NCBI GenBank assembly: GCA_045590195.1
Contig: JAZNQN010000073.1
Location: 1-64,000, forward strand
Reading direction: 5' to 3'
Length of the DNA stretch: 64,000 nt
Origin: JAZNQN01 sp045590195
GTDB taxonomy: Bacteria; Bacillota; Clostridia; UMGS1883; UMGS1540
In this document: in pieces, positions 25,334 through 33,663 of the stretch
How positions within the stretch are numbered: the stretch's first letter is position 1
Layout: each line of letters opens with the position of its first letter
Program-made: the position numbers and the translations under genes
Notes under the pieces: generated by a model
What the model saw: only the letters and a program-made list of their open reading frames with translations
Database searches by the model: none
Told to the model about the DNA's origin: nothing

Positions 25334-26689
25334 TTATACAATTCCCTGTGCCATCATAGCATTTGCAACCTTTTTAAAGCCTGCAATGTTAGCACCGGCA
25401 ACCAAATCGTAACCAAGGCCATATTCTTCTGCTGCTTCAACAGAAACTTTATGTATGTTTACCATAATGCCTTTGAGTTTTTCGTCAACCTCTTCTGCAC
25501 TCCAGCTATATCTCATTGAGTTTTGAGCCATTTCAAGAGCAGAAACAGCAACACCGCCGGCGTTAACAGCTTTTGAAGGACCTACGATAAGGCCTTTGCT
25601 TCTGAGAAGAACTACTGCTTCGTTAGTTGTTGGCATATTTGCAACTTCGATATAATATTTTGTTCCGTTTGCAATAATCTGCTCAGCTTCGGCTATGCCG
25701 ATTTCGTTCTGAGTAGCACATGGCATACAAATATCAACCGCTGTTCCCCAAGGTTTTTGTTTTGCAAAGAACTGGCAACCGAATTTTTCAGCATAATCCT
25801 GTGCACGGTCACGGCCGGATGAACGCATTTCGAGAAGATAATCCCATTTTTCCTGAGTTCCAACACCATCGGGATCGTAAACATAACCGTCAGGTCCTGA
25901 AATTGTAACAACTTTGCCGCCAAGCTGTGTAACCTTCTGGCAAACACCCCATGCAACATTACCAAAACCGGAAACTGCAACTGTTTTACCTTCGAAAGTG
26001 TCGCCCTCGTGTTTTAATACTTCGTTTACATAGTATGAAGCACCAAAACCTGTTGCTTCAGGACGGATTATTGAGCCGCCGTACTCAAGACCTTTACCTG
26101 TTAAAACACCGTTTTCCCAGCAGCCTTTAATTCTTTTATACTGGCCGTAAAGATAACCAATCTCTCTGCCGCCAACGCCGATATCACCTGCAGGAACGTC
26201 AACATCAGGGCCGATATGTCTGTAAAGTTCTGTCATAAATGCCTGACAAAATCTCATAATTTCTGCGTCGCTCTTTCCTCTTGGGTCAAAGTCGGAACCA
26301 CCTTTACCGCCGCCAATAGGAAGACCTGTTAAGCTATTTTTAAAAGTTTGTTCAAAACCTAAGAACTTAATAATACCTGAGTATACAGAAGGATGGAAAC
26401 GAAGACCGCCCTTATATGGACCAATTGCACTGTTAAACTGTACACGGAAACCTCTGTTTGAATGTACCTTACCATTATCATCTACCCATGGAACGCGGAA
26501 TGTAATCATTCTCTCAGGCTCTACAAGGCGTTCGATAAGTCCGCTTTTTTCATATTCCGGATGCATATCAACCACCGGTTCGATAGATTCAAATACCTCT
26601 TCTACTGTCTGAAGAAACTCAGGCTCGCCTTTATCTCTTGCCTGAACCTGTTCAAACACTCTTTTTAAATACTCGTTTGTAATCGCCAC
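25334..26689 (-). CDS. gdhA: NADP-type glutamate dehydrogenase
   Basis: The start is taken as GTG 26689 (product 451 residues beginning AITNEYLKR after the first Met), because AAAAGGGG is eight bases upstream and this matches the usual N-terminus. The protein has the hexameric Glu dehydrogenase blocks: KGGLRFHPSV, LPIGGGKGGSDFDP with the catalytic Lys region, VPAGDIGVGGREIGY, and the Rossmann motif VSGFGNVAWG. It converts 2-oxoglutarate and ammonia to glutamate, the amino donor for enzymes such as the nearby DegT protein. It has a separate promoter at 26728-26757. Confidence 0.95.
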   Translation of the reverse strand: MAITNEYLKRVFEQVQARDKGEPEFLQTVEEVFESIEPVVDMHPEYEKSGLIERLVEPERMITFRVPWVDDNGKVHSNRGFRVQFNSAIGPYKGGLRFHPSVYSGIIKFLGFEQTFKNSLTGLPIGGGKGGSDFDPRGKSDAEIMRFCQAFMTELYRHIGPDVDVPAGDIGVGGREIGYLYGQYKRIKGCWENGVLTGKGLEYGGSIIRPEATGFGASYYVNEVLKHEGDTFEGKTVAVSGFGNVAWGVCQKVTQLGGKVVTISGPDGYVYDPDGVGTQEKWDYLLEMRSSGRDRAQDYAEKFGCQFFAKQKPWGTAVDICMPCATQNEIGIAEAEQIIANGTKYYIEVANMPTTNEAVVLLRSKGLIVGPSKAVNAGGVAVSALEMAQNSMRYSWSAEEVDEKLKGIMVNIHKVSVEAAEEYGLGYDLVAGANIAGFKKVANAMMAQGIV

Positions 26690-26727
26690 TACAAACACCC
26701 CTTTTCAATATATTTATATTATTTTCT

Positions 26728-26757
26728 ATTTTAACATATGCATAGGGGTTTTTGCAA
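26728..26757 (-). promoter_or_regulatory. Possible sigma-A promoter for gdhA
   Basis: Minus strand TTGCAA (26752-26757), 18-base spacer, TAAAAT (26728-26733). It is about 40 bases before the start. Confidence 0.45.
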
Positions 26758-26798
26758 TAAAAATTGTAATTTTTTTAATTTTTTTGTCGAAATAACGG

Positions 26799-26824
26799 AA
26801 AAAAGTGGCATATTTGCCACTTTT
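26799..26824 (-). terminator. Rho-independent terminator after the YbaK-like gene
   Basis: 10-bp stem (26801-26810 with 26815-26824) with a TATT loop and a minus-strand T run. Confidence 0.85.
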
Positions 26825-26851
26825 CAGAAGATTTTGTAACCGATTTCATAC

Positions 26852-27322
26852 TTATACTGTTAAATCAGCAAGTTCAAATCGTATTATCTTTTTAAGCTCT
26901 TCAAGGCTCATTTCAACCTGCGCCCCAATTTTTCCTCCGCTGAAAAATATTGTTTCAAAGTTTTGTGCGGTAGCATCGATAGTAGTTGTAAAAAACTTTT
27001 TCATTCCAATTGGCGAGCAGCCGCCGTGAATATAGCCTGTAAGGGGCAAAAGCTCTTTTGAAAGTATCATAGCAATTGATTTTTCGCCAACTGCCTTTGC
27101 GGCCTTTTTAAGGTCGAGCTCTTTGCAGCCGGGAATTACAAAAACATAGTTTTTCTTACTTTTGCCAACTGTTACCAATGTTTTAAAAACCCTGTCGCAG
27201 GGCTGATTTAAATAATCGGCAACCTCGGTTGCGGAAATGGCGTTCCCATCGCCGTAAAAATAGCTTTTGTATTTAAGTTTTCTGCCCTCTAAAAGGCGCA
27301 TTACATTTGTTTTTTCTTCCAT
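26852..27322 (-). CDS. Aminoacyl-tRNA deacylase YbaK/EbsC family
   Basis: The 156-residue protein has the YbaK fold pattern: FKTLVTVGKSKKNYVFVIP, LDLKKAAKAVGEKS, and the late GYIHGGCSPIGMKK motif with a conserved Lys close by. Family members remove Cys mischarged onto tRNA-Pro in trans and cleave other mis-acylated tRNAs. It is normal length. The gene is monocistronic, with a terminator on one side and the divergent promoter of the stalk-protein gene on the other. Cys-tRNA-Pro specificity is a family-level guess. Confidence 0.88.
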   Translation of the reverse strand: MEEKTNVMRLLEGRKLKYKSYFYGDGNAISATEVADYLNQPCDRVFKTLVTVGKSKKNYVFVIPGCKELDLKKAAKAVGEKSIAMILSKELLPLTGYIHGGCSPIGMKKFFTTTIDATAQNFETIFFSGGKIGAQVEMSLEELKKIIRFELADLTV

Positions 27323-27390
27323 TTTTATCCCCGATTTTAAAATTTTCTATATTAGTTTACCACAAAATACAGATTTTGTAAATATTATTT

Positions 27391-27419
27391 TTGACATTGT
27401 GTTTTTATTGTGATACAAT
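27391..27419 (+). promoter_or_regulatory. Sigma-A promoter for the stalk-domain protein
   Basis: TTGACA (27391-27396), 17-base spacer, TACAAT (27414-27419), 21 bases before the ATG. Confidence 0.82.
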
Positions 27420-27440
27420 GAAAAAAAAAGGAGTTTTTTT

Positions 27441-28439
27441 ATGAAAAAATTTTTATCGGCACTACTTGTAATTTTTACCCTTTTAGGGGCAACTGCTTCT
27501 GCAGGCGTATTTGAGGGCAACTTTCTCGATCCTATGAACAATGAACTTTTTGAAGTGGTTGCAGAGCTTGATTATTACGACGACTATAACATGGAATTCT
27601 TCTCCCGCGACAAAGTATTTAATGAAGACTATACTCTGGCAAAAATAGTTGAAACAGTAATAAGCTACGACGGCACTGTTACCCAGCGCGACCTTTGCGA
27701 CTTTATGGACAGCGGAGAATGTGAAAAATATTATTTTGCAGAAGGCGCTCCCGAAAGAGATGACTCTATTTACAACGATGGGCTTAAGTATTTCAGCAAT
27801 ATGGAAGAGTATTCCTTTGGCTACACAGATATAAACGATGAAGTAAAATACGTTACCTACGCTTTTGACTATTTCGGCTTTGACTACAACCTTGGAATTT
27901 TAGGCGAAGGCGAAAATAACGGCTATGCAGGTTTAGACCTTCCCGACAGAGAATATAAAACAACCTTTACAAACATTATGACAGACAACCAGAAATATGA
28001 ATTTAACTGTGATATCGGTATGTTTAACGACGACGGCTATGCTCTTATGAGATACAACAAGAAAATGTATGTTGTAAAGCTTCGCCGCGGCGTTATACCA
28101 ACTGTTTTCTATAATGGTAAAAAAATTAAATTCGACCAGATTCCCGTTATTGAAGGCGGCAGAACACTTGTTCCCCTTCGCGCAATTTTCGAAACCTTCG
28201 GCGCTGAAGTAGACTGGGATGGTATTACAAAAACTGTAACCGCCGTAAAAGATAACACAGAGGTTAAACTTACAATCGACAGCACTACTGCTTATAAAAA
28301 CGGCCAGGCCATTACCCTTGATGTTCCTGCAAAAATTGTAAACGGAAGAACACTTGTTCCCGTTCGTTTTGTTTCAGATTGCTTTGCAGTTTCAGTTGAC
28401 TGGGACGACACAATGCGCCGCGTTATTTTAACACAGTAA
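27441..28439 (+). CDS. Secreted protein with copper-amine-oxidase N-terminal-like (stalk) domain
   Basis: The 332-residue protein has a signal peptide (about 1-21, LLGATASA) and then about 200 acidic, Tyr-rich residues of unknown fold (ELDYYDDYNM and similar). The C-terminal 115 residues are two halves of the Cu-amine-oxidase N1-like domain: GGRTLVPLRAIFETFGAEVDW and GRTLVPVRFVSDCF...VDWDD-type motifs. In Firmicutes this domain is a wall or matrix module and is not an oxidase. The role of the N-terminal half is unknown. It is monocistronic, with a good promoter and a terminator. Confidence 0.82.
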   Translation: MKKFLSALLVIFTLLGATASAGVFEGNFLDPMNNELFEVVAELDYYDDYNMEFFSRDKVFNEDYTLAKIVETVISYDGTVTQRDLCDFMDSGECEKYYFAEGAPERDDSIYNDGLKYFSNMEEYSFGYTDINDEVKYVTYAFDYFGFDYNLGILGEGENNGYAGLDLPDREYKTTFTNIMTDNQKYEFNCDIGMFNDDGYALMRYNKKMYVVKLRRGVIPTVFYNGKKIKFDQIPVIEGGRTLVPLRAIFETFGAEVDWDGITKTVTAVKDNTEVKLTIDSTTAYKNGQAITLDVPAKIVNGRTLVPVRFVSDCFAVSVDWDDTMRRVILTQ

Positions 28440-28466
28440 AAAAGAGAGGCAAAGCCTCTCTTTTTT
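28438..28466. terminator. Bidirectional Rho-independent terminator
   Basis: 13-bp stem (28438-28450 with 28454-28466), AAA loop, A and T runs on both sides. It overlaps the last bases of the stalk-protein stop and the last base of spoIVA, serving both convergent genes. Confidence 0.9.
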
Positions 28467-29935
28467 TATAGCAATATACAAATAAGCCCGCCGCTGCCTT
28501 CGTTTATAATTTTTTCAAGTGTTTCCTGGAATTTTCCTCTCGCATCTTCAGGCATTTTTGAAAGCTTGCCCTGAAGGCCTTCGTTTACAAGCTCGTGAAG
28601 GCTTTTGCCAAACAAATTCGACTGCCATATTTTTTTGGGGTCTTCGTCAAATTCGTTAAGCAGATAATGTACAAGCTCTTCCGACTGCTTTTCTGTTCCA
28701 ACAATTGGGCTTACTTCTGTTTCAATATCGGCTCTTATCATATGAATTGAAGGTGCGCTGGCGCGAAGGCGTACACCAAAGCGGCCGCCCTGTTTTACAA
28801 TTTCGGGCTCTTCTAAAGAAAGCTCGTCAATTGAAGGTGGAACAATGCCATACCCTGTTTCATAAACCTCGTGAAGGGCAAACTGAAGCCTGTCATAATT
28901 TTTCTTGGCAACCGCCATTTCACGCATAACTGCCATAAGTTCGCCTTCATCGCTTATATCAAAGCCTGTATCATCGCTTAAAATTTTATAAAAAAGACCT
29001 GGTGGTGTTAAAATACTTATTTTTACGCTGCCACTACCCAAATCTATGTTGTCAATTTGCGCTTTTTCAGCACATTCCAGCGAAGAAAGTTCATCTGCAA
29101 ACAAAGAGGCATCTCTTATTTTTTTCACTTTATCGCTGCCTGCAATTGCTTTTTCAAAAATATCTTTTTTAATAAAGTGGTCGTCATCAAGCTTTGTAAC
29201 CCATGGCGGCATATCAACAGAAATTTCTGAAAGCGGAAATTCAAAAAGTATGCTTTCGATAATGGAATTTATATCGCTGCCGCTTAAGTTTGCGCAGTCA
29301 ACAGGCAAAACCTTTACGCCATATTTTTCTTCCATTTCGTTTTTAATGCGATTGCAGCGCTCGCCTTCGGGATTCATAGAATTAAGTAGCACAATAAACG
29401 GCTTATTTATCTCACGAAGCTCTTTTATAACCCTTTCCTCGGCTTCTATGTAGCCTTCCCTCGAAATATCAGTAACAGAGCCATCGGTTGTAACTACAAG
29501 GCCGATTGTTGAATGTTCCTTTATAACCTTACCTGTTCCTATTTCGGCGGCTTTTGCAAAAGGCATTTCCTCGTCAGACCATGGGGTTTTAACCATTCGG
29601 TGTCGCCCGTCTTCCATATCGCCCAGAGCACCTGAAACAATGTAACCAACGCAATCTATCATTCTCACGTTCATTTTTGCGTTTCCCGAAAGCTGAATTT
29701 CTACTGCCTCGTTTGGAATAAATTTAGGCTCGGTTGTCATAATTGTTCGCCCTGCGGCGCTTTGAGGCATTTCGTCAACTGCGCGCATTCTTCCAAATTC
29801 ATCGGAAATGTTGGGAAGCACAAGCTTTTCCATAAATTTTTTAATAAATGTGGATTTTCCCGTTCGCACAGGGCCTACAACGCCAATGTAAATGTCGCCC
29901 CCGCATCGTTTTGCAATGTCTTCATATATGTTCAT
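28466..29935 (-). CDS. spoIVA: Stage IV sporulation protein A, spore-coat basement ATPase
   Basis: The 489-residue protein has the SpoIVA N-terminal P-loop GPVRTGKST (21-29) and the TRAFAC-like switch sequence DEMPQSAAGRTIMTTEPKF, with the downstream DCVGYIV. The C-terminal region ends with the hydrophobic SGGLICILL used for forespore surface localisation. SpoIVA polymerises with ATP on the forespore and founds the coat. Length is normal. Upstream DNA has no strong sigma-A promoter; a GTATAATT / CATATATA pair 13 bases apart (29966-29996) loosely resembles sigma-E. It is transcribed toward the shared terminator. Confidence 0.95.
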   Translation of the reverse strand: MNIYEDIAKRCGGDIYIGVVGPVRTGKSTFIKKFMEKLVLPNISDEFGRMRAVDEMPQSAAGRTIMTTEPKFIPNEAVEIQLSGNAKMNVRMIDCVGYIVSGALGDMEDGRHRMVKTPWSDEEMPFAKAAEIGTGKVIKEHSTIGLVVTTDGSVTDISREGYIEAEERVIKELREINKPFIVLLNSMNPEGERCNRIKNEMEEKYGVKVLPVDCANLSGSDINSIIESILFEFPLSEISVDMPPWVTKLDDDHFIKKDIFEKAIAGSDKVKKIRDASLFADELSSLECAEKAQIDNIDLGSGSVKISILTPPGLFYKILSDDTGFDISDEGELMAVMREMAVAKKNYDRLQFALHEVYETGYGIVPPSIDELSLEEPEIVKQGGRFGVRLRASAPSIHMIRADIETEVSPIVGTEKQSEELVHYLLNEFDEDPKKIWQSNLFGKSLHELVNEGLQGKLSKMPEDARGKFQETLEKIINEGSGGLICILL

Positions 29936-30000
29936 ACAAATCCCCTTCCCGTAATATGTTTGTACATATATATGTGAGGGGAATTTAAATTATACCGCAA

Positions 30001-30025
30001 AAAAAGAACCCGGCGGGTTCTTTTT
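30001..30025 (-). terminator. Terminator of the OLE operon
   Basis: 11-bp stem AAAAAGAACCC (30001-30011) with its complement around GGC, followed by T residues on the minus strand. It overlaps the stop codon at 30024 by two bases and is the first clear terminator downstream of the OLE promoter. Confidence 0.88.
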
Positions 30026-30929
30026 ATTCTTCAAAACAATCGTATGCAGTTAAAATATATTTACCAATATCGTAAAGCAAAGCTTCAACTTTATTTTTAA
30101 GTTGGATTGGCGGAGACGCAAGTTTTGTTGATTTTTCATAAATTTTTCTGCCTGATGCCGGGCGCAGTATTCGGCTTGCCTCAAAAGTAAAGTAGCCTTT
30201 ATAGCCGTTTTCAATAAGGCCACACATTAAAGAGTCGAGATTCATTGTCCCGAAAAAGGGGCCGCTATGGCAATCGTCATCGCCGGGGTTATCCTGAACG
30301 TGAAGGGCGTAAAGATGCTTACCAAGTGCCTTTATGGCTTCATCAGGCGCTGTTTCCTGCATATTATTATGCCCCAAATCAAGGCAGCCGTGAAAAAGCG
30401 GATGAGAAACAAAATCGATAAGCTCTCGCTGATCAAAAACATTATCAATCCAGTACATATCATCGCGAAACATTTTATTAAAGTTTTCAGTTAAAATGTT
30501 AACGCCGTAGTTTTCGGCAGTTTCTAAAACACTGTCGTAAAACATTTTATTTCTCTCAAATGTTTCTTCTTTCGAAATATCTTTTGCGTATCCCGAGTGA
30601 ACAACAATTCTGTCAACACCAAGGGCTTTGCAGTATTTAACGCATTTTTTAGTATTTTCTAAAAAAGCAGGGCCGCCCTCTCCTGTTCCAAGCACATCGC
30701 CCATAGGAGAATGGGCCTGAACAAATTTTATTCCATATTTCTCGGCAGAGGCTAAAACCTTTTTAAGATGCCCCTCGTCGTCCCCTGAAAAAAAGCCTAT
30801 TTTTTTATTGTAATCGTTATGAAAATTATAATCAACATAGCGAAAGCCTGCTTCGGATATGTATTTTAACATTTCATCGATATCATTGGTATAGCCTGCA
30901 TAGTCGCCCGTTGTTGTTGCAAGTTTCAT
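30024..30929 (-). CDS. Sugar phosphate isomerase/epimerase-like TIM barrel
   Basis: The 301-residue protein belongs to the xylose-isomerase-like / AP endonuclease 2 superfamily: N-terminal MKLATTTGDY, VHSGYAK, ILTENFNKM (Glu metal ligand), CLDLGHNNMQ (Asp and His), LHVQDNPGDDDCH and FTFEASR (Glu). These give the Glu, Asp, His, Glu metal set. It could isomerise or epimerise a sugar or inositol derivative; the substrate is unknown. It is the last gene of the long minus-strand operon led by the OLE RNA, 10 bases after the MurT-like gene, which makes a link to cell-wall or isoprenoid genes possible but unproven. Confidence 0.78.
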   Translation of the reverse strand: MKLATTTGDYAGYTNDIDEMLKYISEAGFRYVDYNFHNDYNKKIGFFSGDDEGHLKKVLASAEKYGIKFVQAHSPMGDVLGTGEGGPAFLENTKKCVKYCKALGVDRIVVHSGYAKDISKEETFERNKMFYDSVLETAENYGVNILTENFNKMFRDDMYWIDNVFDQRELIDFVSHPLFHGCLDLGHNNMQETAPDEAIKALGKHLYALHVQDNPGDDDCHSGPFFGTMNLDSLMCGLIENGYKGYFTFEASRILRPASGRKIYEKSTKLASPPIQLKNKVEALLYDIGKYILTAYDCFEE

Positions 30930-30939
30930 TTTCTTACCC

Positions 30940-32214
30940 CTAAAGCTTTTTAATATATTTTTTCTTGTGCAAATTCTTGCGAAGAGTGTTCATAAGCTTT
31001 TTGTCGGCAAAAACATAAGTTTTGCCGATAACATTTGTTCTGATAGCATAATGAAAGCTTTCAAAATCGTCACATTCAATAAATTTTGCGCTGTCAAGCC
31101 CTGCGCTTTCAAGGCGGGAAATTACTTCTTTTCTGCCATCGCCACCAATTAAAATTCCGTGGTAGTTAAGGTTTATAATCTTTTCAAAGGGGATACTTTC
31201 AAGCCAGCCTTCTTCTTTTCTTCCAAGCAAAATGGCTATATACAAAACGCCCTCATCTTTGATAATAGAATTTACCGATTCAGTGAAATCAAGAGCACTT
31301 CCAACAGCAATTAAACGAAGCTCTTTTGTATCGATTTTAACTTTTTCATAAACGCCTTTAATGCTTTTTACGCTTTCAATTCCTTCTTTTATAAACTGAG
31401 GCTCAACACCCAAAGCACCTGCAAGTGTTGCCGCACAAAGGGCATTATATGTATGGCTTCCCCCCGGGAGAGGAACATCAATAACAAGGCCATCGAGTGA
31501 AACTGTGGTTCCGTTTTCCGAAATGGCATCTACCCTGTCAACCCCCAAAGCAAGCTGCGGCCTTGTTTTTCCGCACACTTCGCAGGAGTAGTTTCCAAGG
31601 TGGGCATATGTATTGTAAATATATTTGTATGGATTATTGCAGTCAGGACAAATTTTGCCTTCCTCATCACGAAGGTTGCCACCTGGGAAATCGGGGTTTA
31701 TACGAAAGCCGTAAAAATACCTTCTGCTGCCTTCGCAGAAACTGAAAAGTGCAGGCTCATCGCCGTTTAAAACATAAATTACATCATCAAATTTAGAAAA
31801 TGCATTTTCAAAGTTTTTGTATATGTTTCCATCAGGGTTTTTATCGGTAAAAATGTTGGTAATCGCTACTGCGTAAGGCTTTACAAGCTCCGTTATAGCT
31901 TCAATTTTATCGGCATCGGCCTCGAAAATTAAATACCTTTCGCCCTCGCCCATAAATTTAAGCATTTCACAAAGCACGCCTTCTCCGCTTTTTGCCACTT
32001 TGCCTTTGCAGGGCACGCCCGATGCTTTAACCGCCGAAACCGTTTCAATAAGAGTTGAAGTTTTTCCGCAGGAGCCGCAAATAAAAACTGTTTTACATTT
32101 TTCGGAAACAATTTTTACAAGGTCTGGCTGAAACTTTAAGGCGGCAGAAACAAATGGCTTTTCAAGGCGCAAAAAAGATGCCGCAAAAGCTAAAATTTTA
32201 AAAAATGTAATCAT
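30940..32214 (-). CDS. MurT-like Mur ligase, without GatD
   Basis: The 424-residue protein has the Mur-ligase P-loop as GSCGKTST (47-54), TNIFTDKN (MurT-type TN...D) and a four-Cys ribbon (C189, C192, C211, C214) that is specific to MurT. MurT with the glutaminase GatD amidates the D-Glu of lipid II. Two oddities: no gatD gene lies in this window, and the C-terminal DUF1727 region (about 300-424) diverges from MurT, with ALDFTESVNSI where the family has NPAG-type and no visible DNYADGRD segment. It may therefore use another partner or substrate. It lies 10 bases downstream of the hemolysin III gene and in the OLE operon. Confidence 0.78.
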   Translation of the reverse strand: MITFFKILAFAASFLRLEKPFVSAALKFQPDLVKIVSEKCKTVFICGSCGKTSTLIETVSAVKASGVPCKGKVAKSGEGVLCEMLKFMGEGERYLIFEADADKIEAITELVKPYAVAITNIFTDKNPDGNIYKNFENAFSKFDDVIYVLNGDEPALFSFCEGSRRYFYGFRINPDFPGGNLRDEEGKICPDCNNPYKYIYNTYAHLGNYSCEVCGKTRPQLALGVDRVDAISENGTTVSLDGLVIDVPLPGGSHTYNALCAATLAGALGVEPQFIKEGIESVKSIKGVYEKVKIDTKELRLIAVGSALDFTESVNSIIKDEGVLYIAILLGRKEEGWLESIPFEKIINLNYHGILIGGDGRKEVISRLESAGLDSAKFIECDDFESFHYAIRTNVIGKTYVFADKKLMNTLRKNLHKKKYIKKL

Positions 32215-32224
32215 AAATTCCTCC

Positions 32225-32866
32225 TCATATTCTTATGACATAAAGATAAATCGAGAAAAAGTGTAAAATGCTTCCTCCGAGAACAAAAAAGTGCCAGATG
32301 GAATGCATATATCTGAACTTTGTAAGTGCAAAAAATATAATTCCAAGGGTATAGGTAATGCCGCCAAGAAAAAGAAAAATTATTCCGCCGGGAGCTACTG
32401 CCTGCATTAAATCATGCATACGAAAAATAATAAACCAGCCCATAACCACATAGCAAATGTGGCAGAAAATTGAATATTTTTCAAGGTTTATGGCGTTTAG
32501 AACTATGCCAAGTATTGCCGCCGACCATATTATTGCGGCAATTATAACCCCGCCCCTGTGAAGAAGGGAAATAAGTGCGTAAGGGGTATAAGTTCCCGCA
32601 ATTAAAAGAAAAATTGATGCATGGTCGAAAATGCGGAAAACCGCCTTTGCCTTCTGGTTGGTAAGGGAGTGATAAAGGGTTGAGAAAACGTACATAAGCA
32701 CAAGTGTTCCGCCGTAAATGCAGGCGCAAACAACATAAAGCACGTGCCCCGTAAAAGCCGCCGAAACAATCAAAAGCACCAGTGCCGCAACCGCCAAAAG
32801 CGCGCCAACACCGTGTGATACGGCGTTTACAATTTCTTCTCCAAGTGTGTAATTGGGTTTTGCCAC
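32225..32866 (-). CDS. Hemolysin III / PAQR-family membrane protein
   Basis: The 213-residue protein has seven predicted membrane helices and the family metal residues: the first conserved segment EEIVNAVSHGVGALL and STLYHS, FDHASIFLLIAGTYTPY, and the last motif IWHFFVLGGSILHFFS. Proteins of this family (YqfA, hemolysin III) bind zinc in a ceramidase-like site; bacterial activity is not settled. It starts at a GTG with AAGGAGG, and the tlyA stop (TAG) overlaps the start by one base. It is an operon member downstream of OLE RNA and dxs. Confidence 0.85.
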   Translation of the reverse strand: MAKPNYTLGEEIVNAVSHGVGALLAVAALVLLIVSAAFTGHVLYVVCACIYGGTLVLMYVFSTLYHSLTNQKAKAVFRIFDHASIFLLIAGTYTPYALISLLHRGGVIIAAIIWSAAILGIVLNAINLEKYSIFCHICYVVMGWFIIFRMHDLMQAVAPGGIIFLFLGGITYTLGIIFFALTKFRYMHSIWHFFVLGGSILHFFSIYLYVIRI

Positions 32867-33663
32867 TATTTTGCCTCCTTATGAGCTGTTTCTACAATGC
32901 CTTCAATATCCACAAGTTCGTTTGTACACATATTATTATCATTTTTTACATAAAGCAAATATTCTATGTTGCCCTTGGGGCCTTTAATTGGCGAAAAATC
33001 AATGTCGAGAACAGAAAAGCCATTATCTTGCGCCATCTCAAGCACATTGTTTATAACCTCAATATGAGTTTCGGCCTCTCTTACAACGCCGTTTTTGCCA
33101 ACCTTTTCTTTGCCTGCTTCAAACTGAGGCTTTATAAGGCAAACTGCCTCGCCGCCTGCCTTTAAAAGCTTTTTCATTACAGGGAAAATAAGCTTAAGCG
33201 AAATAAAAGATACATCAACGCTTGCAAAATCAAGAGCCTCATCAAGCTGTTCTCTTTCAACATAGCGAATATTTGTGCGCTCCATATTTACAACGCGCTC
33301 GTCTGTTCTAAGCGACCAGGCAAGCTGACCATAGCCTACATCAACGCTGTAAACCTTTTTTGCGCCGTTTTGAAGCATACAGTCGGTAAAGCCGCCTGTT
33401 GAAGCGCCAATATCCATACAAACCTTGCCGGAAAGCTCTGCCCCGAAGCACTCCATTGCTTTTTCAAGCTTGAGGCCCCCTCGGCTAACATAGCGAAGGC
33501 CTTCTCTTACTTCAATTTCGTCTTTTTCGCTAACGCTCATACCCGCCTTTTCAGCCTTCTGGCCGTTTACGTAAACCATTCCGCTCATAATAAGCGCCTG
33601 GGCACGGCTTCTGCCTTCACAAAGCGAGTTTTCAGCCATATATACATCAAGCCTTACTTTCAT
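32866..33663 (-). CDS. tlyA: TlyA-family rRNA 2'-O-methyltransferase
   Basis: The 265-residue protein has an N-terminal S4 RNA-binding domain (about 1-60: MKVRLDVYMAENSLCEGRS) and an FtsJ-like methyltransferase with the SAM motif DIGASTGGFTDCML (84-97) and the later DVSFISLKL and FEAGKEKVGKNGVV. TlyA methylates ribose in 16S and 23S rRNA; the family is also called hemolysin A, probably a misnomer. It starts 17 bases inside the end of dxs and overlaps the hemolysin III start by one base, showing tight translational coupling in the operon. Confidence 0.9.
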   Translation of the reverse strand: MKVRLDVYMAENSLCEGRSRAQALIMSGMVYVNGQKAEKAGMSVSEKDEIEVREGLRYVSRGGLKLEKAMECFGAELSGKVCMDIGASTGGFTDCMLQNGAKKVYSVDVGYGQLAWSLRTDERVVNMERTNIRYVEREQLDEALDFASVDVSFISLKLIFPVMKKLLKAGGEAVCLIKPQFEAGKEKVGKNGVVREAETHIEVINNVLEMAQDNGFSVLDIDFSPIKGPKGNIEYLLYVKNDNNMCTNELVDIEGIVETAHKEAK

